Part shown: positions 12,151-23,938 of the stretch, one piece after another
How the letters are laid out: each line of letters opens with the position of its first letter
Numbering within the stretch: position 1 is the first letter of the stretch
Origin: Caprimulgus europaeus
Lineage: Eukaryota > Chordata > Aves > Caprimulgiformes > Caprimulgidae
Length of the DNA: 64,000 bases
Assembly (NCBI GenBank): GCA_907165065.1
Contig: OU015524.1
Location: 1,426,001-1,490,000 of the forward strand
Direction: 5' to 3'
Translations under genes and position numbers: made by a program
Notes under the pieces: model-generated
Seen by the model: only the letters and a program-made list of their open reading frames with translations
The model's database searches: none
What the model was told of the DNA's origin: nothing

Positions 12151-15100
12151 ATTACATCCAAGTGACCCTGAAGCAGTCGAGGAAATGCATCATTCCACTT
12201 CCAACTGTGTTAGAGCTAAAATTCACATCCTCAAAACCCAGCTTTCAGTTAAGCTGGCATCTTTATCAGGTGGCTGTGGAAAGGCCAGAAGGTGAACCCC
12301 AGCCTTTCCTAGATGAGTGGTTTTTGGGAAGGATGAAAAAATATCCCCATCCCCAGCACGCTAAAGGAAATCCCGACCACCTGGTAACTCCATAAAAGCA
12401 CTGTTGTTGTTTTTAGAGCTGGCCTAAAACAGATTAGCTCAGGTAAGTATCTCCTAACCAGAAGCCTTTTCTCAGCAATAAGTTACTGTCCTTATCTACC
12501 TTAAATGACTTTCTAAACAGGTGGGCTCAGAAATACCTCTGTAATCTCTGGGAAATGCCGGCACCGGTGGCTGTAATCCCACAGAGCTAAGCTGACAGCT
12601 TTTATTTGCACTGTCTGCTCTCTTTCTCAGGCTGCCTCCGCTACATCAGGAGCTCCCACGTAAGTGGGGGATAAAACCCATCCCCAACCCTACACACTGG
12701 AGTGACCAGGGTGGTGGAGGGCTGCTCTATTCAGCCAGGTCCCTAAAATCAACTGCAGGCTTTAGGATGGAGCAGGAGCTTCAGGCAGGTCTCCTGGGGT
12801 GCTAGCACCCTTGGGAGCGGCCACCAAGCGATTTGGGAAGCCTCCTGCCACGAGCTCAGCCACCTTTTCTCATGGAGGGACCAAGCAGTCACGTGAAGAG
12901 AGTTCAAGGCAACCACTGCATCAAGGTGCCCATCTCCAACACCGAGAGGAGGGGAGTTGTACATTCAAACATTTTCTACTTGAAAAAAAACAAACAAGCC
13001 ACCAAACCACCACCGAGGAAGGAAATGAAAAAGATAAAGCTGCTATTTTGCAACGCTGCTTTGTTGGCATGGGAAGTCCTTGAACGGATGCCCCATCCAC
13101 CATTAAATATTCACAACATATCCTTGTAAAAGAATAAAGCCCACTCAACTTATAAGCAAAAACCACAGTGCATTCTTCATTAAAAAAAAAAAAAAGATGC
13201 ATTTAAAGATCTTAAAGGAGGGGGAAGAAAACTGAGGAGGAAAAAAAAAAGACAGCAAAACAGTGCTGCTCTCCGAAGAAGCAGAGACTCCTGGAAGTAG
13301 CGCGCATCCTCTGGCGTTAATTTTCCCACTTAAATTACAGTGATGCTGTAGCCTCATCTCATTAGAGATCATTGTCCCCAGTAGACAGTTGTGTTTATGG
13401 GGGATTCTTGCTGTTCCACACCTGCTGCTCAGGTTGCTACGTGATAAAGCCTGCATACAAACAGCAGTCTTGAGGTTGCTGGACTGCAACTGATGAGCCC
13501 AGGCTAATTCAGGGGTGATTATGTAGTTTACTGGACCACTAAACCTCTTTAAGCTTGTAATTACTGCCTATTTGAGTAAAGAACATTCAAAAGCAATTCA
13601 CTGCATCATGCCTGCCACAGCTGGAAGCAGGCTGCCAGCAGTCTGTGGGGACATTAAAATCTACAGGGACGGGGATTTGAGCACAGCTCGTAGGCACCAA
13701 CGGCGGCGGCAGCCAAGTGCGTTCCCATTCCAGCTCACCTTCTCTGACCAGGCAAACTATTAAAGGTGCAATGAAAACGATAGAAAAGCAATAAAGATGA
13801 CAAATAACGGGACGTAATTGAAAGAACTGCATTTTAATGACTCTCCCCCCTCTTCCTTCTCCCCTTATATTGTCTAAAAAGAAAAAAAAAATTAAGCCTT
13901 TTTGTCATGGCAAGGGAAGGGAAAGAAAAGGCCTTTTGCAAAGGGGCAACGTGCTGCACCGATGTGAGCGTTTCTCTTTCGAAGTTGGGGGCTTTCCTCA
14001 TGTTTTGAAGCTTTAGAAAGATGAAGTTGACTTGTAAAGCCCATGCAGATTAAGTATGATTACATATGCAACAGTGATGAGGGTTCAGAGGTACCGCAAT
14101 CACTGAATCTTCATTAAACCCTCCTCACCAAGTCTTTGTGAAACCCACCAAGAATATCTCCAGACCTGGAACATGGACAAATCCCCTCTCACTGCTGCAT
14201 CACTTGCAAGCACTGGGAAATGCCCCAGCCCACCAGTCTAGAAAACATCTCCACTCCAGACAGCAACACAAAAGTCAGGCACAGGGCCCTACCATTCAGA
14301 TGAGTTTGTTTTTTTTAAAGATAATAAATAAACACCCCTCTGATTCTATTTGCCTTTTGAGTTTTGAACCACTCAGATCCTCCTTCTGAAGTCTCCCAAC
14401 GAGCAGGAAGCTATTAATAAAGGCACCTTGGTTTCTTGCATCATTAGCAGCCTTTGGGAGCGGGGTCTGGGGGAAGAAGAGCAGATCGAATGGGACCTGG
14501 GACACAGGCAGGATGGTTGGTCATGGGGATTTTTACAAATGAGTCAGCTAAGGTCTGGAGAGGATTGCTCTAACAGAGCTGGAGAACAGCGCTGGTGACA
14601 CAGAGGGAAGTTGCCAACAGGGCCACTGAGTCCTGGCACTGTGTTGGCTTCACCAGGAGCTCTGCTGGCACGTCTCTGGTTGAAGAGCTGGGTCCTCAAA
14701 GCCCTCCCTTCCTCCAACCACTCCACACCACCACCTCCCTGCTATTACACTGCCATGTGTGAGGTCCGTGTCGATGGGTCTAACGAGCCACCCGACTAAC
14801 TAACTGCATGAAATGTCCTTTAAAGCCTTGCAGGACCTTTGGCGATCCAGAATTCATCAGTGTCGTTTCCCTGTCCCAGAACAACTGCCCCAGCTGTCTG
14901 GGAAAATGGGGTGTGGGAAAAAGTAAAAATAAACAAGGAAAACAAAATAAACCGTTGCTATCGATATAATTAACCCCGGGCTGAAGGTAAATTTAAGAGA
15001 TGGGGCCTCTTTCCTCATCTAATAAATTGCCTTGTTTAAAAAAACACAGGCATCTCGCCTGCAGTCTTAATCTCACTGTATATCTAGAGAGGGAAAGGGA

Positions 15101-17760
15101 AGCAAAACCACCCATGCACGCATGAGCATGCCACTGTTAACAAACAGCAGCTTTTAAAGGAGAATGTGAAAGCGTTTGGGAAGTTTATTCTTAAAAAGCA
15201 TGTAAATTCCCAGCCACAACAATCCTCCAACTAACCCCATCCGCGCTCCAAAGAGCCACAGGCTTATACGTTATCCAGCCATCACTCTCATTAATATTCA
15301 TTAGGCAGGTCTGCTTGCATTTTCATCAGCTGCTAAGGTGTCAAAAGAAACAATCAGAATTCTTTAACACACAGGCATTATCAATTCAACATCTGCCAAA
15401 GAGCAGCGCGTGCACATCTGAGGTTGAAATTCAAATGCAATTTACCTGGGCTAGAGCTGGGCTTCCCTTCCCAACACCCAGCAAGCTACTTCAGGCACCT
15501 CATCTCATCCACCCCAGCTTTTACATCCCTCTAAGTTCACTCTCTGCTATTTCTACCTTTAAAACCAGAGTCCCTCAGAAATTAGCTCCTTCGTTCCTCA
15601 GCTCTCATGGAGTTCCCTTCTGCTAAAATAGCTCAAGTTCAGGAAGATCACATTTATGCATAATACAGCCAAGTCTGAACCTGGTAAACTTGACAAAGCA
15701 ATTCTGCCTTCTGACTAGAGAATTCCTTTATCTACACCCCTTGAGCGTGTGAAATCCCTTTGACTGGCTTCAAGGTGCGGACCTGGGCAGAAATACAGAT
15801 TTCCTGACCAGCCTGGGCTAAAATTTAACTCCAAGAGATGAATTAAGACGTCTCCACAAGAAAACAACTGCTCTAATTAATTATTTACCCTATTAGCAAA
15901 GACTAATGAATTTAAGAATAAAGCAGACGTGCGTTCCCAGGATGACGTTATACATGCAAGGACACGCACCAAAAAAAGTGTGATTTAGATCTCTTGAGAG
16001 CACATCCCAATTCTCCCCCAAATCTCCAGATTCAACTCTAAATTAACAGCCATTTGACCCCAAGTTCATTACATAATTTCTGTCCTTATAAAAACCACAT
16101 TAAAAAGGCTGGGATGGTCTCCAGGATGTGACTCTTCCCTCTTGGTAACCTGCTTGGACCGAGATATCTCCCCCATGAAAAACAACCTTTTCCCCCCCAA
16201 AGTCAAGGTAGCTCTCCACCAATTGCACCTGGCTTTCAAAAACCTGTAAAGACCAAACTGTGTCCTCCCTCACAGAGGGGTGGCAGGACCAAACTCGGCA
16301 TTTCAGTGGGAATATTGACAGAGTGAGGCACTACCTGGGGCTTGGTGCTGGCCAACACTGGTCGGATGAGCCCTGAAATTGCAAACCTGTCTGCACCTCC
16401 GTAACTCTGGATGTGATGATTAGCTTCAGCAGTCTTGGCCAAAGCCTGGGGTGCCTGAAGGGTATGTCCTCATCTTTGTCCTCAGCTGGTGTATTCCACA
16501 GGACAATGGATGGACAAGGCCAGGACAGGGGTTTTTTGGAAGGGGTTCTTCAAAAACCCAAAGAGAGTCACCTACAAGAAGCCAGTACCCACCCCATCCC
16601 CAGCCTGAGCATCCCTTCTGCCCTCTCCTGCCTGGTCTCCACCAAGGTCTGAGGACATCAAGCACCACGTACATGTGGATGTCTCCACAGATATGACTAT
16701 AAAAAAGAGACAAAACATATCTGGAAGCAAAAGCATTGAGATGGCATGCCACTTTCAGCACATTTATGATGTATGATGTGACGGTTGTTAATCATTCACA
16801 AGGATAGTAACACATAATCAATTAATTTTCTCAGTATCAAGCTCAAAATCTCCTTCTCTGCTTCCCTCTGCTTTGTGAACACAACTCCACGTTGCTTTGA
16901 GAAAGATCTAAATGAAAGTAGCTAAAGACCAAAAAAATGTCACCACTAACAAGTCATAAAGCAGGAAAGAGAGCCCAGGCACATTTGATCTTGTTCTATA
17001 CATGAACCTTTCTAAAATGACTGCTCCAATTAAAAAAAAAAAAAAAAAAAAAGTTGAATTTATCATTTTGATGATAGGAAATGATGAACTTGACTATTAA
17101 TGCATATATTTTGTTTAATGGCTTCATTTATTTTAATAACAAAGAGAAACTAGATCTTTACAGATGAAAGCGTTATTTCATGGCTTCGGTGCAACTGGGA
17201 TTTTTAAAATCTGTGATGTTAACCAAAATGTGATAATGGATGTTCTCCAGGGCCCTATTTTAGAGCATTTTATGCAGAGCCAAACTATACACGAGACATT
17301 ACAAACATGATGTTTAGCCCTATTTTAAGAAAGCAGAACTGACTCCGATGTCAGAGGCCCCTGTAATTGTTTTCCGTCTGCTTCTCGTTCCTCTGAACAC
17401 TTACTTGGGCAGCAAAAAGTTTGGCTGTAGAAGCACTGGGACAAAGGCATTAGCTCTCTGAAGACTTGTTATAAAACAATATTGAAAGGCAGCATTTGTG
17501 GGAGTTTGGCTGGGAGGGGACTGGAGTGATTGCAGAGTAGCTACTTTATCTCTAGCAGGCTGCCTCTAAGGGTCTGTTGACATCCAGAAGAAGAAAGACA
17601 TAAAAAAGATGCTTAAAAAAAAAAAAAGCTTAAAAAACCCCTATGTTAATTGTGCTACTGTTTTATATCAGTTAATTCCTAAGATAGAGATAATTAGAAA
17701 CACCTCATCAAACTTGATCATGCTCTCAATCCTTCAGAGCTTCTCATCTCCTCCACTTTC
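12151..17760. other. MEIS1: Unique intron, no gene seen
   Basis: Long unique sequence. 13.8-14.1 kb and 15.2-16.1 kb are AT-rich and high-complexity with TAATTA-like words (for example 15870-15915). Poly(A) tracts lie at 13182-13195, 17032-17052 and 17617-17629. Short open frames here have no recognisable product. Confidence 0.45.
17032..17052. repeat. Poly(A) tract (21 bp)
   Basis: Uninterrupted A run. It is not linked to any recognisable retrocopy, since the preceding sequence is unique intron. Confidence 0.9.
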
Positions 17761-18340
17761 TTGTACTTTCACATTAGCAGCCTGAAAACAGTTGTTTCAG
17801 GCAACGGCGGCGCTCGCGTGTCCGCAGCACCAAGGATGCTCTTGCTCTTGCTCCATGTGTTTTACACACATCTCCACATCCTTCCGCAGGCAGAGGTGCG
17901 CAGGCACACCTGGGGATGGATGTCACCTCACAAACTACCCCTTCCACTCCCAAAAGCAGGGAGCCAACCACTGGTTGAGGGAAGGCAGCCCAAGATGGCA
18001 GCTCGTGGTTAGTGGCTGTATCATCCCCGGCTCGGCGGCAGCGAGGCCCCGGGTCTGATCTGCCAAACGTCCCCTTCGTCTGCAGCCGATCAGCAGATGT
18101 AAGCACACAGGCCCTGTCAGCTTGACATATCATCCCTACGACAATGTCAGCGAGTATTAACGTTCAATTATCTGTCCTAGAAATAACCCTCGCCTTCACG
18201 CACCGGGTAGCCGGGCGCGTGGCACGGCGGTAATCCGAACGACAAGGGCAGAGATGCCCGCGCTCACCCGCTCGCTGTGAGCTGGCTTCCCAACATCGTC
18301 ATGACATTGCCTCGCGGTGGCGCGTGGACGCCTTCCCCCT
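17761..18340. other. MEIS1: Intronic region with CpG-rich patches
   Basis: CpG-dense segments occur at about 17803-17825, 18028-18052 and 18190-18275, the last with words such as agccgggcgcgtggcacggc. Between them is high-complexity sequence with a repeat-free stretch at 18120-18190. No promoter motif and no open frame worth calling is visible. It could be an intragenic regulatory element. Confidence 0.35.
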
Positions 18341-19221
18341 CCTTCCTCTCCCTGGTTGGAGGGGGTGGCTTTTTTTGGCAGGCATTGTCACAAGGACCCC
18401 AAAGACCTTTCTCCTCCTCGTTGTACGCCGCCCGATGGCACGCCAAGAGAGACGCTCAGAAAAGACCTGTTTTGATTTCACGCCCATGTAGAACCACGAG
18501 GAGTTTGCCAGCTTGTTTTTACAGAGGGTCACAAGCCACCCGTTACCTGGCAGTCTCTTTTTATGTCCCATGCTCGGGTGTATATATATCATTTACCTTC
18601 AAACACAAATGTCAACTGCGGCTTCTTCCATCAAGATCAATTCAACCCCCAACCGCAGGGCTGGAGCAATTTGTTGGGATGAAACATTCCAGCTCCTCTT
18701 TGTGAAAGCAAGTTTAAAATCAGACCCCCAGTAGAGAGATAATTTGAAGAACAAACGCGAGTTCACTCCTGGCATCTTTTACTACTGTTCAAATATTAAA
18801 ATTATCGATCAGGTCAAATTAAATAGGACTCTTGGAGCAAAAAGCTCACCAAGTATTTCTTCTTTTAAATCAGCTTTACGGTCAAATTACCGCTCGTTCG
18901 AATACACCGTGACAGAGTTTGCATGACTTTTTTTTTTGTTACTATGGCACAGCTTCCTTGAACTAACATTCAAAGGTTATCAGCTCTAAGTTATGCTTGC
19001 TAAGTCTTCTTATACAACTCACAATCAGAGGGAGGGAGTGGGAGGAAGCGGTGTGATAACCAGTGCCAGCTTTGAGATAAAGCCCTCCACCTAATCTCTG
19101 TTTATTTAGACAACCATCTAACCGCAGCACCGGGTGTAAAAACAAGCCAGGTGTGTGGCTCAGGGAATTTCTCCTGCCTTATCTTGGCTGTATTATATTT
19201 TGGGGCAAAGGGAAGCAGAGT

Positions 19222-19240
19222 CTTTTTTTTTTTTTTTTTT
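19222..19240. repeat. Poly(T) tract
   Basis: Uninterrupted T run in otherwise unique intron. A second, shorter T run follows at about 19313-19324. Confidence 0.9.
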
Positions 19241-19587
19241 CAAGATAATTTGAAAATTCAAATAATCCCAAAGTTTGAGGTTTTGATGTTTGGATTCACT
19301 TGGCTGGCTGGGTTTTTTTTTTTTCCTTTGTTTAGTTGGGAGGAGAGGTGATGGTAACAAAGTACATTTTATTGTGTGCTTTTGTATTTCTGGAGGTTTT
19401 GGAGATAAAAAGTTTGCCATAGGACATTTAAAAACCAAGATTCTGCCTTGAAATATTTCCCACCAGAGGGGATTTAGGGTCTTTGGAACAAACATACGTA
19501 TGGTAGGAGCAAACTAACAGCGTTTGAAAGGTATTTCACCCTACAGAGCTGCCAGAGGCTGGGGCACCCAGCACACCTCCGCAGCAG

Positions 19588-19629
19588 CAGTGCTGAAGCT
19601 GCTTTTCCAGTGCTGAAGCCGCTTTTCCA
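19588..19629. repeat. Two-copy 20-bp tandem duplication
   Basis: The unit agtgctgaagctgcttttcc is followed at once by a copy with one change (ct to cc in the middle). It is a small local duplication in GC-rich intron. Confidence 0.8.
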
Positions 19630-22149
19630 GCGTGGGTGCCAAAATAGAAAAGCTCTTGCAGGTCAGGCCACGCGACGCAGGGCCGTGAGGCGTCTGGCTG
19701 GAGGATAACCGCGCCTGCCTCCAGCTCCAGCAGCAACCTCAAACTGCGGTGGGGAGCCCGCGCGTCAGCTGATGGCTCTATTTCTCCTGCCACGTGAGCC
19801 CAAAGGTGCCTCCAATGTATCCAAACTCATTTTTCCCCCCTTTTTTCTCCCCCTTCTGCTAATTCACCCCTCCATTTACTCAATCATTTTAGGTAGGGGG
19901 GAGTGATGAATGTTGCTGAGTGACAGTTTTTTTGGTGCAAGATGAATAACCCCAAGGAGCAACTTACACCGAGTCCCAGGCTCCTGTCAGCCCTATAATT
20001 GATGATGTTTTCACTGTAAGGGGTGGGGACTGGGACACATTAGGGCTCAACAGGGGAAGTAAAGGGAGTGAATTGACTCAGCAACTATGCCTTTTACCAT
20101 GGCTTCTAATAAGGATAAACTGATTACTGCCAAATGTACTTTAACATCACAGGGAGGAGAGGGGGGGAAATAAATCGATCTGCTCAAAGGAAATAAATGC
20201 CATAGCAAAAGTTTTTTTTAAAGTGAACTTTTACATTTAGAAGTGTAGAGGCAGCACGTTTCAGCAGCATTTTGCTGCTTCTTTCCAAGTTGCCATTTGC
20301 AGCTAAACCAAGAATGAATTTTCAGCCTTAAAATGCATCCTGAAGCTGAACGCCGCCCAGCAATGGCTACAAAACTAATCTATCTTTATTTCCCAATCTC
20401 ACTCTCAAACAACTCTGATAACAAAGAGGTGCAGGGTGATGCTCATGCCCTATTTCAAACACTGACTGTATGTCAGCATCTTTTTATGGCGACCAAGAGA
20501 ATGATGCTCCATTTCTGTGCCAGGCGGTGGGGAAGGCAAGCGGGTGGCCGCCCAGGTTGCCAGGGGTGACTACAGGAGCTGACAACCCTAGGATCCAGCA
20601 AAACCCGCCCTGACTGATGGCTTCTGGGTTCCCACTGACCTTTGATCCCTCCTGGTTTGGTTGGGAACAAAAGAGCCCGTTCACCAGGGCCCCTCGCACG
20701 TATATTTAACAAAAGCGGTCATCGCCTAAATGCTGATTAATATATTTGCTTTACGTGCGGTGGGAGGAGGACCACGACCATCCTGTGCCACCCTACAGGT
20801 AAGTGTCAGGCTGTAAAAACAAAATACAGCCCAGCCTGCGTGTCACACAAAATAAATCAAGGAAATTCACCACGAGGCACATAAAAAAATGACTAAAACA
20901 GGTAAAGACAATTTTTATCACCGACGCAAGGAGTTGCCGAGGCTGGCGACAGCGCCGGGAGCCATTTCCCCACCTACCCAAAAACCCACGCGGGGTTTCT
21001 GTCACTAGAGATTTGGTGCTGCTCTGACACCCAGGGCCATCAGCAGCTTGGAACACGCTGCTGCAAAGATGCTGCTGGCTACAGCAACCACAGAGGATGC
21101 TGCCCAACCCTCGGCGGCAACTTTCATCGCCGCGTATTGTCACCATAGTAATGAAGCTGGATGCGGGCAAATGACAAGGGTCTGTCATCACTCAGCCCTG
21201 GCCTGACAGCCTTCAGCACCAGTCGCTCTCATCCAGCCTCAAGACGCAAATACATCCTCAACAGGCCCAAAAGGAATCATCTGCCCTCTGCAATGTCATC
21301 GCTTTGCCAGTGCTCCCAGTAGCAGTGAGCAGCCCTTGTAACCCAAGGGGGGATGCTTTGTTTTATTCCTCGATGAGGTTTTGTGTTTTAGGGAAAAAGG
21401 GAAAACAAGGAAAGGGGGAGCCAGAAAGGAGACAGTGGTACCCAGACCTCAAATATCAGAGAGAATCAAGAAACAAAACAAAACAAACAAAGGGAAAAGG
21501 AAAAAAATATCTGTTACACAAATGGCAGTACAACATGAGAACTAACGTGTGAAAGGAATACAATGACACTTCCCGTGCAAGGGGTTCAGCAAGGAATAGG
21601 AATGGTATTGTGAAAGCCTCAAGCCCCCTCAATATTAAACACAGGAGTTGTGTATAAACTGCCTTCCTTCACAGAAACAGGAGTTCAGGGTGATGTCAGG
21701 ATAACTGGCAAGGTACACCAGCAACTGTGCTGCTCTGCCTTCACACCGACACCGGAATCGGGGGTCCCAGCTGGCTGAGGTGCCACCAAGACAATTAACT
21801 TTGTCCAACCTGCCCTCTGCCTTGGTGGAAGTACGGTGAGAAATGATAGAAATCAGAGGTGGCAAACACCACCTCCATCTCCAGCTCGTCTGCCTGGTGG
21901 GATTCATCACCACATCTCTATTTTGGGGTCAGTTTTTCCTCATCCCGCCCACGCCAAGTCACCCTTTCCCACCGCGGCACGCGCAGAAGACGGTGACAGA
22001 GAGGTGGCTTGGTGGTTACCTTACTTAGCTCATCGCAACGCTGCACTTCGCACACTTTGTGCTCAGTCACACAGAAGAACCCGATTAGAAAGCTGCTTTT
22101 TAATGCTATTTAATTTAGACTCGCTTATGTGCTACATTTGCTAGTGCAC

Positions 22150-22236
22150 ACACGGGCTACACGGCTCTTATTGAACACGCCCGCCGTGCCGCCATGCCGC
22201 GCAACGCGCTCGCCGGGCCGCGGCGGCTCTGGGAAG
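22150..22236. other. Short CpG-dense patch
   Basis: I count about 15 CpG dinucleotides in roughly 80 bp, including the words gccgccatgccgcgcaacgc and gccgggccgcggcggctc. It is too short for a standard CpG island and stands out against flanks with almost no CpG. Confidence 0.7.
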
Positions 22237-23405
22237 ACAATTCACCACTTGAACCATTTTCAAACCTGATTTACTGTTCCAGAGCAACAACCACGCAACT
22301 AATCTTCCAGGAGAAATGTAATGCCGAAGAACAACTAAACTGAAACGTATAAATTCCGTATATACTTAAAAATATTATTGTCTGTAATTTAATATAACAA
22401 TATTCCTAGGCCTATAACCTGGCACGCAGAGGCAATTTCCCAAGCATTAATACTTAAATGGGTCATATGCACCACATCTGTCATTCTGTCCTGAAGTCTA
22501 TGAGGCACAACCAAGACTCTGCAAGCCTATTGATTTTTCTAGCATTTGCTTTAATTTACTTAACCATTGAGAAATCCATCAGTACATAAAGGGCAACTGT
22601 CCATTACTGCCTCATTTGCAGACATTCTTTCCCCTCTTTTTTATTTTTTTTTTGGTAAATATTTCCCCTTAAATTGCTGTGTGTTTACAGTGTAAAAAAT
22701 GAAGCCGGAAAGTGCTCACACCTGTTTCTGTTCAGTAACTGCTGCACTGAGGTATATGTAATGTGCTTAAAGATAGAATAAATATCTAGACATTATTACA
22801 TCCGTGTGCAAAGGGTGGTAAATTAGATCCTAATTACATTAACAGGGATTCTGCCTCCCAGCTTAAATTTTACATGAGCACTCTGTAAAAATCCAAAAGC
22901 TCTGCTGTGGTTTCTTTACGAGCTGGTGATTACAGCTACTTCCTATGCGGTCACTAAATATTCTGTTTACAAATAAATGAAGAAGCTTTGAGCCAACTTG
23001 CCAGGGTAATAATCCATGGGTTGGGGTTTTTTTTCTTCTTTTTTTCCCTCTTCTCCCCAACAAACCTTTACCACATAAGCATGGCAACAATCAGAAGCCC
23101 TGGCTTCATCTAATTACTCTATCACATAATTCCACAAATTGCCTTTTCACTGGGGAGCCAAGTGCAAAACACGCTCACAGTGGGATTTCAGGCAGCAGCT
23201 TTCATTTACTACTCATTTCTTGTTAAATTAAACACAAAAACACCAGTTGTGCAAAAGAAGTCAAAAAGAATGCTTGCAAATGAGCCAGACAAGTGTATCT
23301 TATATTTATACCATTCACACAAAACAGCTCATTGGCAAGCTGGGGTTTTAATGGCACCGTTATCGCCTTTAACCCTTTTAAAGCCTGATGTGAGGCTGGT
23401 AACCG

Positions 23406-23938
23406 GGTCATCCTGACCAAACCCAACCTGGTGAGACAGCATCATCCTGGTGAAACAGCATCATCCTGACCAAACCCAACCTGGTGAAACAGCATCATCC
23501 TGATCCAACTCAACCTGGTGAAACAGCATCATCCTGACCAAACTCAGCCTGGTGAAACAGCATCATCCTGACCAAACTCAGCCTGGTGAAACAGCATCAC
23601 CCTGATCCAACTCAACCTGGTGAAACAGCATCATCCTGGTGAAACAGCATCAACCTGACCAAACCCAACCTGGTGAAACAGCATCATGCTGACCAAACTC
23701 AACCTGGTGAAACAGCATCATCCTGACCAAACTCAACCTGGTGAAACAGCATCATCCTGATCCAACTCAACCTGGTGAAACAGCATCATCCTGGTCAAAC
23801 TCAACCTGGTGAAACAGCATCATCCTGACCAAACCCAACCTGGTGAAACAGCATCATCCTGATCCAACTCAACCTGGTGAAACAGCATCATCCTGGTCAA
23901 ACTCAACCTGGTGAAACAGCATCATCCTGGTGAAAGAG
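23406..23938. repeat. 34-bp minisatellite with shortened 19-bp units
   Basis: There are about 14 copies of a 34-bp unit (catcatcctgaccaaactca plus acctggtgaaacag). Three 19-bp units (catcatcctggtgaaacag) lack the middle 15 bp, between two copies of the word cctg. The variable middle has three main forms: gaccaaac (D), gatccaact (T) and ggtcaaact (V). In order the units read D-S-D-T-D-D-T-S-D-D-D-T-V-D-T-V-S, where S is the short form. Repeats are directly adjacent with no unique spacers, so this is not a CRISPR array. Confidence 0.95.

Larger units (their letters stand above)
18341..23405. other. MEIS1: Unique intron with CpG islet and candidate conserved stretch at 22.15-22.65 kb
   Basis: No gene is seen. 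A compact CpG patch at 22150-22236 is followed immediately by about 400 bp of high-complexity AT-rich sequence (22237-22640). Short low-complexity runs lie at about 21463-21515 (CAAAA-type) and 22640-22653. Short open frames are not supported. Confidence 0.4.

Noticed and set aside
23406-23938. CRISPR-like appearance of about 34-bp repeats
   Set aside because: Units are directly adjacent with no unique spacers, lie in a vertebrate intron and have no cas genes. It is a minisatellite.
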